Shown here one piece after another: positions 1 to 12,094 of a DNA stretch of 64,000 nucleotides. Position numbers and translations under genes: made by a program. This DNA comes from Gremmenia infestans (taxonomy: Eukaryota; Ascomycota; Leotiomycetes; Helotiales; Hamatocanthoscyphaceae). The notes under the pieces were generated by a model that was not told the origin of the DNA, did no database searches, and worked only from the letters and a program-made list of their open reading frames with translations. Each line of letters starts with the position of its first letter. Position 1 is the first letter of the stretch. Where the stretch lies: the NCBI GenBank assembly GCA_032629725.1, contig JAFEVB010000027.1, positions 248,001 through 312,000 of the forward strand. The letters run 5' to 3'.

Positions 1-1362
1 GTCCAAGTTTCCAGTTGGAAGCATCGGCGATGGCGCGATTTGCGTCGCATGTAGTGAGAATCCTCTGGGCCTCGGGGCTGTGGAACGTGCGCGAGTATTT
101 CGAGTCCGGGGCGGAGCAAATCCAGGAGTTCGGAAGCCAGTCAGACCCTCCGACTGTCAGCATGCTTTTTTGCCATTCCGTACTATCCATAAAGGTAAAG
201 ATGGAGCCATTCTTGACATCTGTCCCAATTGCAGCATTCGTATTCTGCTTCGATACCGCGAGTAAGTTTCTGCGGCCTGATAAGAAATCGACGCTATATG
301 CCTTCATGCATGCCTCGTTGTCGAGAACCTCCATTCCTCCTGATCTTGCCGAACCATAGAGTCCCATTGCAAAAGTGCAGAAGTCGAGATCATCCATACC
401 ACCTGTTCCCGATCCTCCAGTCCGATTGAGGTTTTGCAAATTACAGTCGAAGGAGTCGGATCCTACGAAGTCATTGGACACAACGAGAACATTATATTGA
501 TTCGACTGCAAAGTACTAAAGACAGCCGAATTCCAGCTGGGAAAGACTTAGCGTTCGCAAGATAATTGGAGGAATGCACTCACAGCAAATGCAAGGGCAG
601 AGCGCTGACGGCCAACAAAAGCCACAGAACAGCACGGTCAACACCGACCCAGCCCAGATTTCTGAAGTTTGGAACACCGATAAAAAGGGAGACATTCCTC
701 GCATGGGCCTTGTCAACCTGTTTCCTCGTCGGTGCGTTCAGGATTTGCATAACATAGTTGCTCGCTCCCAATAAAATGGTGCTCATGATGTTGATCGCAA
801 CATGAAAGCCGGAATCTATCCGGGAGGCCTTCCCGCAATCACCTTGGAACAAAGTGCCCACCCCATCTGAAGTCCCATACTTCGCGCTAGAAATTACGAG
901 GAATAAAGTGTTCAGGAGTAGTACCAAGGCTGCCACCGCCGATGCCCATATAATCCCTTTTCTCCATCCTTTTCTCTGCAGAGATGGTAGTGAGGGGTCA
1001 TGCTTGGGGAGAGAAGGTGCACGTGGCGCTCCGAGGAAGACTTCTGTATGTGTTCCAAGCTCAAGATTTGAATAGTTGAATTTTGAGTTCTTTCTCGCCC
1101 ACGTATTATGGACATTTTCGCTGATTGATTTGAGGGAGAACCTGCATCTGATTAGCTCTCGGAGAAAGTGTGTGCGGAATGGTCCATCTTACTTTGAGGG
1201 GCGGCGAATTTCAATGGTACTTGTATTCTCAATTGAGACCTCAACTTCGAACGACTTCTGGGTCTTTGGTTTTCTGCGTCCTGCTGAAAGGTCCCCTTCT
1301 TCGTCATGAGTTTCCAGCTTTGCATGAGTGAAAGAACGATACGGTAGGAAGGACACACTCAT
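1..1362 (-). CDS. DUF6536-family multipass membrane protein (C-terminus off the window)
   Basis: Fungal membrane protein of the DUF6536 family, whose function is unknown. My model has exons 1362-1193, 1141-584 and 536 to the left edge, with introns of 51 and 47 bp (GTAAGA...GCAG; GTGAGT...CCAG) and one continuous frame. The ATG at 1362 was chosen because only its frame joins exon 2 correctly. The first membrane helix is near residues 118-141. Family hallmarks follow: FQGDCGKASRIDSGFH, LLGASNYVMQILNAPTR and LPLHLLWNSAVF, the last spanning the second intron. The visible part of exon 3, a probable extracytoplasmic loop containing CTFAMGLYGSARSGGMEVLD, is open with no stop. The remaining C-terminal helices lie outside the window. 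The family assignment is by recalled motif resemblance; the exon junctions are seen in the sequence. Confidence 0.82.
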
Positions 1363-3894
1363 TGCGTGCTACCCCGCAACCCATACTAGAAATTATTATT
1401 TAATGGACTAATGTTGTGCAAAGCTCAAGAGAATGTCTAAGATCAACTATGTTGCCAAGAGGCTCGGGTTGTACCTATGTAGGAACTGCAAGAGACAAAG
1501 ATGCAGGGAAATGCCACAGAAATACGTCGTAACCCCGGAGGATTGCTGTGCTCCGTAGGAATCGTCTGTGCCACACCACACTGTGCCACCACACTCCCAC
1601 ACTCCCCACTTAAGGCACCCACCCTGGACTTTTTAACAGAGCTGGTTGGACTGAATCGCCCCAGATAATTTGAATACACTTCTCGCTTGGCTAGCAGTAT
1701 ACTTCCCCGGCTGGCTCGCTGGGCAACCGAGAATAAATTCATGGCGTTGAAAAAGATGGCAATGAAGGCGGATCGTTTTGCTAAGGTATTATACGCTATA
1801 TTTAGCGCAGAAAGACAGAAGCCCCTTGTATGGTTGGTTAAATTCAAACAGGTTAGGGATTCGAAAAGGCTTTTGAAGGGAGGCATGTTCCTTTGGCTAA
1901 GAATCGCCGGCTTTCACTTAGGCCTTTTGGTCGAGTAGCTGTGTTCTTTCCTCGAAGAAATAGTTCATGTCCCGACCGGTAATAGGTACTCAAAGCCAGA
2001 ATTGAAAATTCCTATTTTTAGGAGGCACTCGCCTGACTAGCACGACGCATTGTAAATTGGCACCGCTATTTCTGTCTACCGCGAGGCACGGTTCCTGACT
2101 TTTGTGCTAAAAATTGTAATTGGCCTAGTATTAACGTCAAGAAATCCAAAACACTTGTTCAATTTACATCGGTCGTCTTATCAATTAACTAACAATAATG
2201 ATGTGCATTACGGAGAGCCCGTGCCAGGAAAGAAATTTTCCGATCCTCCCGCGCGCTACGGAGTACATAAGCGCCAGCATTCGCTTGTTCGGAGAAAACA
2301 ACTCGGTGATTCCATTGGCCTTGTCGTTAAGACTCCAATGCTTGTCCATGCCACATGAACTAAACTCTAGTAAAAAGTCTAGAAGGATTATAAGTGCAAC
2401 TAATCCCTCAGGAATCTCTGTAGAGATAATGACGTTGCATCGCGCAAACATTTATCTGAAAAGGAAATTCCACTTGAAGTCTCACTTCGCCGTCATGAAT
2501 GAACATATGGAAAAAGACACAATGATTATTACTCGCTTGAGCCTGCCTCGTATTGAGAGAGACGTACGTGCAATCGAATTGGTATGTTAGCAAATTAGAG
2601 GCGCTTAAACATCTCTAGGTACTTGATCAAGGCCACTCGCAAGATTTTAGGTATAGAAATTCCTCATTCTGGCATTTGACGGTATAACCGTGAAGCCGAT
2701 TGTTGTTGGAGTTGAATAACGGCATTTAGATAATGGTTTGGAGACGTGCTAATATCGTTGTAGGTCGAGAGACTTGAGATTTGTACCTCTGCATCAACTG
2801 AGACGTAGAGGTGTTGAGGAAATGGCAACGGCCTGTAGTCTCAGAATGGCATTGCAGAGGCGATTTTAAAGCGCGTGGCAAACCAGCCAGAAGCACCAGG
2901 AGCAGATTGTATCGTGGGAGAATCTTTGTGACATCTGACTAGAGCCATCAACTCCCGACTGCCTTTCTAACTCTAGTCGAATAAAACAAGGCAAACTGCT
3001 TTCAAAAACTTTGACTTGTAACAACAACATGTATACGAAGCAAGGGATAATTATATAATAGGGATAATCATATAGTAAAACTAGAATGGACGGGGTCCAG
3101 TACAGACTCATTTGAGAACATCGACGCTCCAGATTTAGGAAATAAGTGGAAATTTTGATTACAGCATATAATCTGCAATTTGTTATCGAGATTTTATTGT
3201 TCCATTAGAAACTTTAAGATCTCTTCAGCCTTGCTGGAATTGTTCAGCCGGGTGATGCTCCCGCATCGTGGAATAGTCTTATCAATGCTGACAGCTGGTA
3301 CAGCATGATGCGAGGGATACCCACGGTGTAACGGGGTTTGAGAGCATGGCATAGTCCGGGAAATTCTAGGCGCTCGGACGAAATGTTGTTAGTTGTTGCG
3401 GTAGGTAAGGAAGGATGAGATGGAATTGAGAATCAGGAATTGCCGCGAGACATTAAATATTGAACCAAAGCACGTGCTCAACTTCAAGAAAATGCCGATT
3501 CAATTGGCGGCTGAGAGAGAGGGTCAACTTTTCTTTTCAATCTCCTATTATGAGAGAAGGCTCTTGTAGCCAATAACCCTGTCAATTCCCTACCTTCCAA
3601 AACCTAGTCACGTGCCTTTCTCATTCAGTTTCCAGGCAGGGTTCAGAGATGATAAGATTAGTTCCGAAGGAATCTAATAAACTTTACAGTCTGAAGAGTC
3701 TGCAGCCAGCAGGTTGATATACCGAATCCTCGTTTGTCGTGCTGATGCTGCATTATAGCTGGATGTCAGCCTTGCGGCCTACGTAAGCAGCGACTTTTGT
3801 ATGCTTGAACTTCAACTACCGGTATATACCCAGGTATACACCTGCAATACTTGTTCCGCCTCTAGGAGGCGACAAACTCATACTTATATTTACC
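1363..3894. other. intergenic region without a recognisable gene
   Basis: About 2.5 kb between two divergently transcribed genes. Open frames of up to about 147 codons occur on both strands, but none resembles a known protein, shows domain-like residue patterns or has convincing splice partners. It probably holds both promoters. AT-rich stretches lie around 2.1-2.2 and 3.0-3.2 kb. Confidence 0.5.
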
Positions 3895-6147
3895 ATGAAC
3901 CAAGAGCAACAGAAGAACGCCGCTGATCACCCGCTCAATCGTGCTTGTGATGCATGCCGGCTGCATAAAGTACGGTGCCTCCCAAATACTTCAACCTCCT
4001 CCACGTCCACGTCCAAAACATGTCAAAGATGCGCCCGGACAGATCGTCAGTGCGTCTTTACGGTTCCTCAGAAGAGAAAGCAACGTAAAAGGACAGATAC
4101 CAGGGTCGCGGAGCTCGAACGAGAGGTACAGGCTATGCGTGCACTGTTTGAAAACAAGAAGCAAGCAACAGACGACCCTGATGCAAGTGCCCAGCCAAGT
4201 GAAATGAATCTCTCTGGCCATATGAACACTTCCGTTCAGAGCACAGGGACAGGACCAACATATTCTCCAGATATTGGAGGGACTAGTTGGACCCCGACCA
4301 CATTTCAAACCCCAGCAGTAGAACCGTCTTTGAGCCAGGATTGGAGCACTTCAGCCTTTGCCATGAACTCAGATGTCATAGATAGGGGAATGGTTTCTTT
4401 GGAAGTCGCATTTCAACTGTTTCGGACTTATATGAGCGATCTCTATCAACACTATCCCGCCGTTCCCTTTCCGCAAGACAAGTCACCCGAGGAAGTTAGG
4501 CGTACACAGCCCACCCTCTTCTTGGCAGTCATAGCTGCAGCTGCAGCAAAGACAGATCCGCATTTGTTTAGTGCCCTCAACAGCGAGGTCCTCTCAGCTT
4601 ACGCCCATCGGACGGTCATTCATAGTGAGAAATCTTTGGAGTTGGTCAAGGCTATGATTATATCAGCTGTTTGGTATTATCCTCCAGGCAGGTTTTCACA
4701 ACTCAAATTCTATGAATACATCCATATGGCTGCAACAATGGCTATGGATATTGGAATAGGAACGAATCCCAATGCTTCAAGAAGCCGACGCGGTTTGGTT
4801 TCAGCCAGTTCTTTGCCAGTAGATGAGGATGAGATGGAACGAAGGAGGACATTCTTAGTTTGCTTCCTTATTACTACAGGGTTAATATACTTCACTCTTT
4901 TGGGAAATATGGCTGAATCATTACAGTGTATCTACGTCTATGCGCCGTCCAAACATGTTGCGATCAAACAGTTGGCTGAAAGAATGCCTCGAGTATGTGG
5001 ACGCCAATGCTAACCCTTTGTATCTAGACAATCGTCTCGTTGCATGGGTCAGCATACTACAAATCACCGAAGAGATTTGCACCTCTTTCTCTCTTGATGA
5101 TCCTGGAAATATAGCAAATCTCGCGGAGACAAGAATACAAATTACTCTAAGTGGCTTTGAGAAGAAGCTTTTGGCCTGGAAAGAGAAGTTTACGTCGACT
5201 GGTGCAATCAATGGTAGGTCATGTCACATCTTGAAATTATTGTATTGACAAGAGCAGATGCCTTGATGCTCACCTACCACCATACGCAAATTTATCTCCA
5301 TGAAATTTGCATGCACGATGACCATTCCCCAGAGGACTTCCAACCCCCTTACAGACTCGAAAAAGTCGTCTCAATTCAATCTGATAACCAAGCATCATTA
5401 TCTTATATCGATGCCATTGCGATTACAATCTCATCAGCCCACTCTTTACTCGACCTAATACTTGATATGGAAGTAGAAACCCTTCGAGCTCTTCCCATGT
5501 TCAATTTTGTGAGAATGGCATACGCATCAATTGTTCTCACAAAGCTTCACATCTCCTCCAAGACTCCAGCAAGCCAGATTGGAGCCGTTATCGAACCAAA
5601 ATTGATCAAACTTGGGTATTACTTGGAAGCTGTCATCGAAAAGTTGGGTGTGGCAGTAGGACCGATGGAATGCAGGGCCCCTTTCGCATTTTTGGGATTC
5701 CACATGAGACTTCAAATATGGTATGAAAGTCAAGAAAAAGACGTACATTTTAGGCAACCTACCGAGCTCTACACCGTATTAGATCACTGCTGGCTACCAT
5801 CTCCTCCGAATGTCGGCAAGAACACCGCTTTTTTGAACGAACCAATGTACATTGACCAGAACACGTCGATAGGATTAGATGGAAAACAAGGGGGCAACAT
5901 TGAGGCCATGGGCTTGACCGATCTGGCTACTATGCAGCCGTTGCCCGACATGGATATTGATTTTGGAAATCTAGATGTCAATCAGTTCTTGACATTTGGG
6001 AGAATGGAGTCCATTGCCAAAGATGATGGAGAGTGGAGTGGATTGCCAAATCTAAACGATTTAAACATGCACAGTATCATGAACGATACCCAGATGCAGC
6101 AGGCATATGATTGGGGACTACAAGATGCCGACAACACTCTACAATGA
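3895..6147 (+). CDS. Zn(2)-Cys(6) fungal transcription factor
   Basis: Nuclear DNA-binding regulator, target genes unknown. Exons 3895-4880, 4927-5213 and 5258-6147 (introns 46 and 44 bp) give 720 residues in one frame. The zinc cluster is at residues 18-53 with spacing CX2CX6CX14CX2CX6C; the central loop is Ser/Thr-rich and somewhat long. A basic linker (KRKQRKRTDTRVAELE) and a short coiled coil (about residues 66-90) follow, as in dimerising binuclear-cluster factors. The middle is a fungal MHR domain: RRRTFLVCFLITTG joins across the first intron to MRRPNMLR. The C-terminus is acidic with several Asp/Asn-rich patches, a plausible activation region. An in-frame ATG-less extension runs upstream to about 3805; I use 3895 because the zinc cluster follows closely. 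The basic linker resembles LEU3-like factors, but that assignment is only a suggestion. No co-oriented enzyme cluster adjoins it. Confidence 0.88.
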
Positions 6148-7140
6148 TACAAGGTCACGGCCGTCGTATCTATCACAACATGTCACTTAGCCAGCAAGAC
6201 TCGCAGATGGACATTCAACTATATTTGTACTATCCTAACGGCCTTTTGGTGGAGAATGAGTAAGGAAGGAGCACCTCCTGCCACGACAGCTGTCAGAATA
6301 CATAGATGGTTTGATTCAGACAAGCCTACCACACAAGCTTCTCTCACCCCTCCATCCCAGTTCTAGAATTAACAGGCTCAACGCCAGGAACTTAGCCAAG
6401 AAGACGCCACCTAAACACACCCTTCACATCCTTCACAATACTCCATCCCAGCCCTAAATACGTCGTCCTTTTCGCCCTCCCTTTCGTAGCCCTCGGCATG
6501 CATCCAAGCCCTTCTTTACCCTCCCGACACCAGTCGTTCATCCCGCTCACGCTCGCCAACCTACTGAAAGGACGGAGTAATGGGCTACGTCTGCGCGGCC
6601 TCTGATCGCGCAAGATCCATTCCACATCAGCTACTTCGTCGTCACTACGCTCGTGCTACTCCATATTCTCGGTATCCGTCGAAATGTGCCCTACTCCGTA
6701 CGCACGTCATTACTTGGGCGGAAGCAGAGGAACAAGGCGAGGCGTTGAGAGAGATGGGCTGATGACTTGGCGCAGGTTGTAGGCACGGCATTATCGGGAG
6801 CGCGATGTCCACGTCGACGTCGAAGCAGAGGGGTCAGGTCATCCGGGTGCTGCGAATCATATCCTGCTCTCTGAGTTTGCGATGGAGACGTTGGGCAGCA
6901 GATACTCCGTACCATCTCTCCTACTCACAATCGTCGCGTCGCGGTTTGCGGGATTAAGGAACTTGTTGGGAAGGGCAGGGGAAGATTGATGAGGTGTTAG
7001 TTTGAGAGTCTGTGGAAGGAATTTGATTGAGGAAGGTGATCGGCTATCTATTGGAGAGACCCTGAGGGGCAATATCGGTATTTGAAGGGGTGCTACGCGT
7101 TTAAGCCGACATTTTATTGTTTGATAGACTGTTCGTACAT
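6148..7140. other. intergenic region between convergent genes
   Basis: About 1 kb separating the 3' ends of the Zn2Cys6 gene and the GNAT gene. Short frames on both strands are Arg-rich and look like non-coding translations. Nothing recognisable. Confidence 0.5.
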
Positions 7141-7839
7141 TCATGCCCCTTCTATTCTCATATACTTACATCTATTCCCCCTTCCTTGCCAACAACATCT
7201 CTCACCATAAAACACTCCACAAATTCCTTCTCCCCCAAAACCCCCTCTCCCTTCCCTTCCAACCCCCAAAACCAACCGATCAACCTCCCTAAACCCAAAA
7301 TGCTCATAAACCGGCTTCCCATGCGGACTAGCCTCAAGATACGCTTCCGTCCCCTCCTCGTCCACGCGCTTTAACCCCCACCTCATCAGCATTCCCGCCG
7401 CCCCCTTCCCCTGCCACTCCGGCCTCGTCGCCAGAGCCTCTAGATACCAATGTCTCCTACCCCCCATAACCTCGCCATGCTTCCTAGCCAGCGTCCCGAA
7501 AAAGAGCTCCGCCATCTCGTGATCGCCTCCTTCGGGCCATTTCGGCATCACAGTATTTTCAGTAGGAGTATCTGCATCGGCCCATTTTGCAAATGCGATG
7601 ACAGGAAGTTGGGAAGTTGATGAGCTGGGAGTGGGAGTGGGGGAGTCGTAGATACAGAGGAAATGCGCATGAGGATCTGCGAATTCCTCAATAATGCTAT
7701 CGTACCACCAATTATAGGATGCTGGGTTATCGCGCGGAAAAGCGAGGAGGGATATTGCGTTGTTGTTGAATGCTGAGAGGTAAATTTCTGTGATGGCTGC
7801 GACGTCGGAGAGTTTTCCTGGGCGGATTTGCAGCGGCAT
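7141..7839 (-). CDS. GNAT-family N-acetyltransferase
   Basis: Predicted acetyl-CoA-dependent acetyltransferase of 232 residues, single exon, substrate unknown. The N-terminus (LQIRPGKLSDVAAITEIY) is the usual beta1-alpha1 of the GNAT fold. The acetyl-CoA pyrophosphate loop is seen at about residues 140-160 as ATRPEWQGKGAAGMLMRWG, matching R/Q-x-x-G-x-G/A of motif A. The C-terminal part YLEASPHGKPVYEHFGFREVD is the conserved motif B region. An internal Ser/Thr/Pro stretch (PTPTPSSSTS) is a fungal-type loop insertion. The last 40 residues are Gly/Arg-rich and unlike the family, so an unrecognised terminal intron is possible. Fungal homologues often sit near detoxification or metabolite genes, but no such cluster is seen here. 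Confidence 0.85.
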   Translation of the reverse strand: MPLQIRPGKLSDVAAITEIYLSAFNNNAISLLAFPRDNPASYNWWYDSIIEEFADPHAHFLCIYDSPTPTPSSSTSQLPVIAFAKWADADTPTENTVMPKWPEGGDHEMAELFFGTLARKHGEVMGGRRHWYLEALATRPEWQGKGAAGMLMRWGLKRVDEEGTEAYLEASPHGKPVYEHFGFREVDRLVLGVGREGRGGFGGEGICGVFYGERCCWQGRGNRCKYMRIEGA

Positions 7840-8838
7840 TTTGACGTGGATTGATATATTTTATATGTATCAAAGAAGGGATTGGTTGATTGATAAACTT
7901 AAGAGAATACCTTGGATAATGAAGGGATGAAGTGAGATGGTGACTTACGATACCTACTTCGCTGATTTATAGAAGATATTTTCAAGGCAATTGGGAGAGG
8001 ACGATACTGTATGACGCCGCAGATTACGCCGCACTTACTGTATGTATCTCTCCAGGCCGTTGTTTGTCAGCTTACAGTAGATGTTGGTGTGCTTCTCGTC
8101 TCGGGATACCCGGTGTGAGTCAACAGTGGAGTCAAATCCTCCCACTAATCATTACTCGTATTTCAAGCCGAACACAAAAATTCCTACTACAGCACCATTA
8201 AGAATTATAACACAACACAAATAAGCGTACAGTACAAGCCACATTAAGCAAAAACCCACTCCTACCTACACTCCTGTACAAAGCACGTGAAACCGGCAAA
8301 GCTGCTACAGTATCAAAAGAATTTATGCAAAACCCGGGGACCCCGCTTTCCATCCCCCATTACATTCCACTCAATCGCGGCACGGCTGCGCGCGGCAAAT
8401 ATCAAATATATGAATAAGTGTTTGCTTGATTCCATACAGCTACAACTACCTCCGTATAGCTACGGATAAATCTTCGTTTTGCATGTGCGTCCAATCCAAT
8501 CCATTCCAGTGCAGCTATATCTCAAGTTGAGGTGAGCGAGCATTGGTATATTAGGCTTAATCAAGCCCTGTGTGCTCCGGGTTCAGAGGCCGGGCTCGTG
8601 AATGAAGAGGGAAGGGCATTGTATGGTACTAGGACACGTTTCTTTAATGCAGTTAGGGTGGAGGATTTATATCCTCTTTTCCCTTTGCTCCTGCAAGCAA
8701 GCGAGAAAAACCTTCAATGAGAATCTAAAAACCACAATCCAGTCAAGTTCACATTCCCATCCATTACTTCCTCATACATATCCTACATACATACATACAT
8801 ACATACCACATCATCTCAACTCTCCCTACCTCCCAACA
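7840..8838. other. divergent intergenic region with a TACA microsatellite
   Basis: About 1 kb between the GNAT gene and the small secreted protein gene, which point away from each other, so it should carry both promoters. A TACA tetranucleotide run (about 8784-8806) lies in the likely 5' leader of the downstream gene. No gene is recognised. Confidence 0.5.
8784..8806. repeat. (TACA)n microsatellite
   Basis: About six TACA units immediately upstream of the start codon at 8839, probably in the 5' untranslated leader. Seen directly. Confidence 0.85.
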
Positions 8839-9516
8839 ATGAAATCCATCCTCCTCTCCCCAACCATCCTCCTCTTACCCCTCACACCCACCCTCGCAAG
8901 CGACTACACGCCCCCAGCCCTAACAACCGTCCCGCTCAACCCCCACACGCCCATCTACCTGGGCGACGTCTTCTGGCCCCCAACCATGACGCTGCTCGCC
9001 TGGCTGCCTAGCGAGCAGAAAACGCCTACGGAATGGTGTTGGAAGGCGACTGATGTATCGGCGGGGCTGTTTAGTCTTGGGGGTGTGGATGCGTTGAGGG
9101 TGCATGATTATCTTGGTGGGAGCGGAAGCGGAAGTGGAAGTGAGAGTGAGAGTGGTGATGTGGAGGAGGGGACTTTGAGTGGGAATGCGTATATTAGTAG
9201 AGAAGGCAAGCGCTGGGCCGATTGCAGGATCACGCCGGAGAGCGGACGCATGGGTGCGTGCGAGGGGGTCAGGGGGTGGGATTGTGAGGGCGGACATCGG
9301 TGGACGGGGCCTGGGACAAGGCGGTGGAGTTGTTGGATTGGGGATGTAGCGGGGTATGAACGGGCTGTGGGAAGTGGGAATGGGAATGGGACACAGCAGG
9401 TGAAAAGGGAAGGGGAGTTTACGGATGCGATGGCTACGGGTACGGAGGTTGTGACGGGGGCTGTGGCTAGTGGTTCGATTGTTGGGGCGTTTACAGCGGG
9501 GGTTACTGGGGTTTGA
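8839..9516 (+). CDS. small secreted Cys-containing protein, possible surface anchor
   Basis: Single-exon protein of 225 residues, not recognised. The ATG at 8839 is chosen over an upstream in-frame one because it is followed at once by a signal peptide (MKSILLSPTILLLPLTPTLA, cleavage expected near residue 21). The mature part contains five cysteines in Trp-rich contexts (EWCWK, WADCR, GACEG, WDCEG, WSCWI), a low-complexity Gly/Ser/Glu tract near residues 94-108 and many GNGNG residues late on. The last 25 residues (from TEVVTGAVASG) are small and hydrophobic, as in GPI-anchor signals or short tails. Codon use in the second half is strongly G-rich. Size and secretion would suit an effector or wall protein; this is inference. 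Confidence 0.7.
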   Translation: MKSILLSPTILLLPLTPTLASDYTPPALTTVPLNPHTPIYLGDVFWPPTMTLLAWLPSEQKTPTEWCWKATDVSAGLFSLGGVDALRVHDYLGGSGSGSGSESESGDVEEGTLSGNAYISREGKRWADCRITPESGRMGACEGVRGWDCEGGHRWTGPGTRRWSCWIGDVAGYERAVGSGNGNGTQQVKREGEFTDAMATGTEVVTGAVASGSIVGAFTAGVTGV

Positions 9517-9662
9517 GGGGATGGGGAGTTGATGGACTGTGTTGATTGCTTTGTGAGGGAGTGAGGGTGTTGCTTGATATGATATGTGCAGGATGGACTG
9601 GTTGTATATACAAAATGTAAGGAATACAGTAAACGAATGATGAGCCCAAGTAAATCTAGCTT

Positions 9663-10885
9663 TTAATCAACCGCCTTCGCGGCCATAGCAGACGCATGAG
9701 GCGCAATCAGAGTATTAAACTCAGTGGTCCCATAATAGATCGTATTCCCATCATTAGCCGTCTGTCCCCCAGAAAGCGTGTCTCCATACTGCCAATACAT
9801 GTCCCCCGCGGTCTCGGTACTTAGTACCCATTGTTGCCATTGTAGATCTACCGTGTGGTTCGTTGGTCCGTACTCCTCGAGAATTACTGGCTTGCCGAGG
9901 GCGGTGCCAACGTCAGCGTGGTTTTGGATCCATTTCTGAGCCCACGTGTCGTTTTCTCCCCACGAGGAGGGATACAAGTGGTAGGTGCCGAAGTCGATGG
10001 TGGGAAGGGCGAGGTTGTCATGAAAACTTTCTCCTTCGCCGGAACTGTATACATAATCGCCGCTGGCGCCGCCGCTGAGACCAAATCCTTCATCACCAAC
10101 GGCGACCATGTCTATAATACAGTACGAGTTAGCTTTGCCCATCTAAAACTTTTGTCAAAAGTAGAAGGAATATCTCTTACGGTTTGGATCTAATCCCTTG
10201 ATGTACGCTGAAGTTGTATTTACCCAACTCGTAATCACAGATGTGGCACAGCCACTGCAACGCGGTTCATTTGCAAGTTCCCAGGCAAAGATGTTCTTCG
10301 ATGTCTTGTACCGGGCCACAACAGCAGCGATATATTTCTGATACTGAGCTTGAGCAGCAGCGGAAGTATACCATGCAGTGTTAGCTGAGAGACCATAGTA
10401 ACTGACGTAAGCAGCCATGCCGCCATAATCGCTCCAATTGTTGACAAAGTTGATGATCAGGCTGATGCCATGAGCTTCAGCAGATTGTACGACGTAGTCG
10501 AGGCGTTCAAGTCCGTCGCTTCCTGTGTTGATCACAGGATCTGAGCCATTGATGAAAGATTGATACCAGACGGTTCCGGAACTAGGTGTGGAAGTTACGT
10601 CGTTGAAGCCCCAAAAACGGAGAACTTTCAACTTGCTCTAATTATACTTAGTAAGTCGAAGTTCCGGAACAGTAAATGGTTTCTTACCGCTGCCAGGTGG
10701 GTCATAACAATGTCAACATCGGAATTGTTAGTCAGAAAACCAATCCAATAGGTATTGGTGCCTGCGAAGTATTGGGCCTTGCCATCGATTGAGAATACAT
10801 GGTTCGATGGCTTTGCGTAACTACTGAATGCAGCAGTTGCGACAGAAACTGCCGTGCAAGCAGATAGGATTGAAGAGATTCTCAT
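9663..10885 (-). CDS. secreted endo-1,4-beta-mannanase, GH5 (subfamily 7 type)
   Basis: Hydrolyses beta-1,4-mannan and galactomannan of plant walls outside the cell. Exons 10885-10688, 10637-10181 and 10111-9663 with introns of 50 and 69 bp give 367 residues. A signal peptide covers about the first 19 residues (MRISSILSACTAVSVATAA). The GH5 acid/base glutamate is in FAWELANEPRC and the nucleophile in VILEEYGPT; other conserved parts are LRFWGFND, HGISLIINFVNNWSDYGG and the intron-spanning DPNHMVAVGDEG. There is no carbohydrate-binding module or linker. The length equals that of compact fungal GH5_7 enzymes. The start is fixed by the signal peptide. Only 146 bp separate its 3' end from the convergent gene upstream. 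Confidence 0.93.
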
Positions 10886-11556
10886 AATGAAATGCGCTAT
10901 TCGTTCAAAGCTGAGGTGAAGAGAAAGTTAGGGAGCGAGATCGAGACATTTTAATGCCCAGGAATAAATACGACACCTCATATGGAATTAAAAAAACAAC
11001 ACCCGTCGGCTCATCACATTGATGAGCTCTGAGAGCAAATAAAACCCCCAGTTCCTCCCATTCGACCAGGCAAACTTAACATCAGACAGAGTGCCCCACA
11101 GCAAGTGTGGAGAGCATTAGTATTTCCCGCCTATCGAGCCTAAGAAACTCTCCTCCAAACATTCTCGGCTAGTAACAGGGACAGGGAAGGTTTGCTTGTG
11201 GCAAAAATAGAGGATCCTAGCCCTGAAATGAAAAGAGCAAAACAATACAGTAGGAGATCCCTTGCTTAAATGTCCTGTCACCAGATCGTGGGGTAACAGG
11301 CGGCTGAATTGCTCGGAGCGACCTTCCGTCCCTAATTTGTTCAAGTGTACTCTGTCCTCTTTATCCGAAGACGGCCCAAGTGTGATGGGATGGGGTAAGG
11401 TCATTTGATTTGATGCAATCTCAATCTTAGTTGAACTCATACTGCGACGGTTTTTGAGTTTGATGAAGGAAGAAGTCTCAAACCGAGTCGGAGATTTTGT
11501 TTTGCCTGCCCCGCTTAATTTCTTGTAGTGATATAACAGACCCCCTTTCAAGTGTC

Positions 11557-11622
11557 ATTTATTTGATAACATGGCTTATCCACCTGCCTTAGTGTCAGCT
11601 TAGTCAGCGTTTCCCTTAGAGG
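11557..11622 (+). repeat. short dispersed repeat, copy 1
   Basis: About 65 bp sharing blocks TTTATTTGAT, TTATC, GCCTTA, GCTTAGT and AGCGTTTCCCTTA with copy 2 at 12036-12094 in the same orientation, with small substitutions and a 6-bp insertion. It could be a terminal piece of a small mobile element. Confidence 0.5.
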
Positions 11623-12035
11623 CATACAATCATATAAGTTTTACTACACCTCTGTATGGTGTCCGCCGGGACGAATATCTGAATGGGAGCTTACCCCCCT
11701 GTCGGCTAGCCGCATCGCGAGACAAGGTACGGCTGGAGAAAGCGGCGCTCAAGTTGAGGAGTAGAGAGTTTGTCATGAGCAGATATGAAGCACATCAAAA
11801 AATGCCAATCCATTCCTTGAAGAAGCACAAAATCGAGCACATCGATCTTGCACAACCTACCGAAACTGTTCAGTCCAGCGATTGGTCAATTGTAAAGAGA
11901 CCTAGGTCAAGCAACATCGGCCACTAAACCTATAAGAATCAAATCCAACACCGAACCGCGCCTTCTCTCACACTATTCAGAGCGACCAGGGGTTTATTTA
12001 GTTCTTTTATTTAGTTCTAAGTAGAGAGAGCTATT

Positions 12036-12094
12036 ATTTATTTGATCACGCGGATTATCTATGTGCCTTAGCTTAGTTAGCGTTTCCCTTAAAG
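12036..12094 (+). repeat. short dispersed repeat, copy 2, ending in a hairpin
   Basis: Diverged direct copy of the 11557-11622 element about 480 bp away. Its right end overlaps an inverted repeat at 12080-12101 with 8-bp arms (GCGTTTCC / GGAAACGC) around a 6-bp loop, absent from copy 1. Confidence 0.5.

Noticed and set aside
1443..1886. 147-codon minus-strand frame
   Set aside because: No domain pattern, no plausible splice partners; composition like translated non-coding DNA.
8575..8605. Possible tRNA B-box-like GGTTCAGAGGCC
   Set aside because: No matching acceptor stem, A box or cloverleaf could be found around it.
3895..8838. Biosynthetic gene cluster around the Zn2Cys6 regulator and the GNAT gene
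   Set aside because: No core synthase, tailoring enzymes or transporter lie nearby; the neighbours are unrelated single genes.
9855..10193. Plus-strand frames opposite the mannanase
   Set aside because: They are antisense to well-supported GH5 coding sequence and carry no features of their own.
11117..11551. 144-codon minus-strand frame next to the mannanase
   Set aside because: No recognisable motifs; it lies in a repeat-containing gap and has no start context worth noting.
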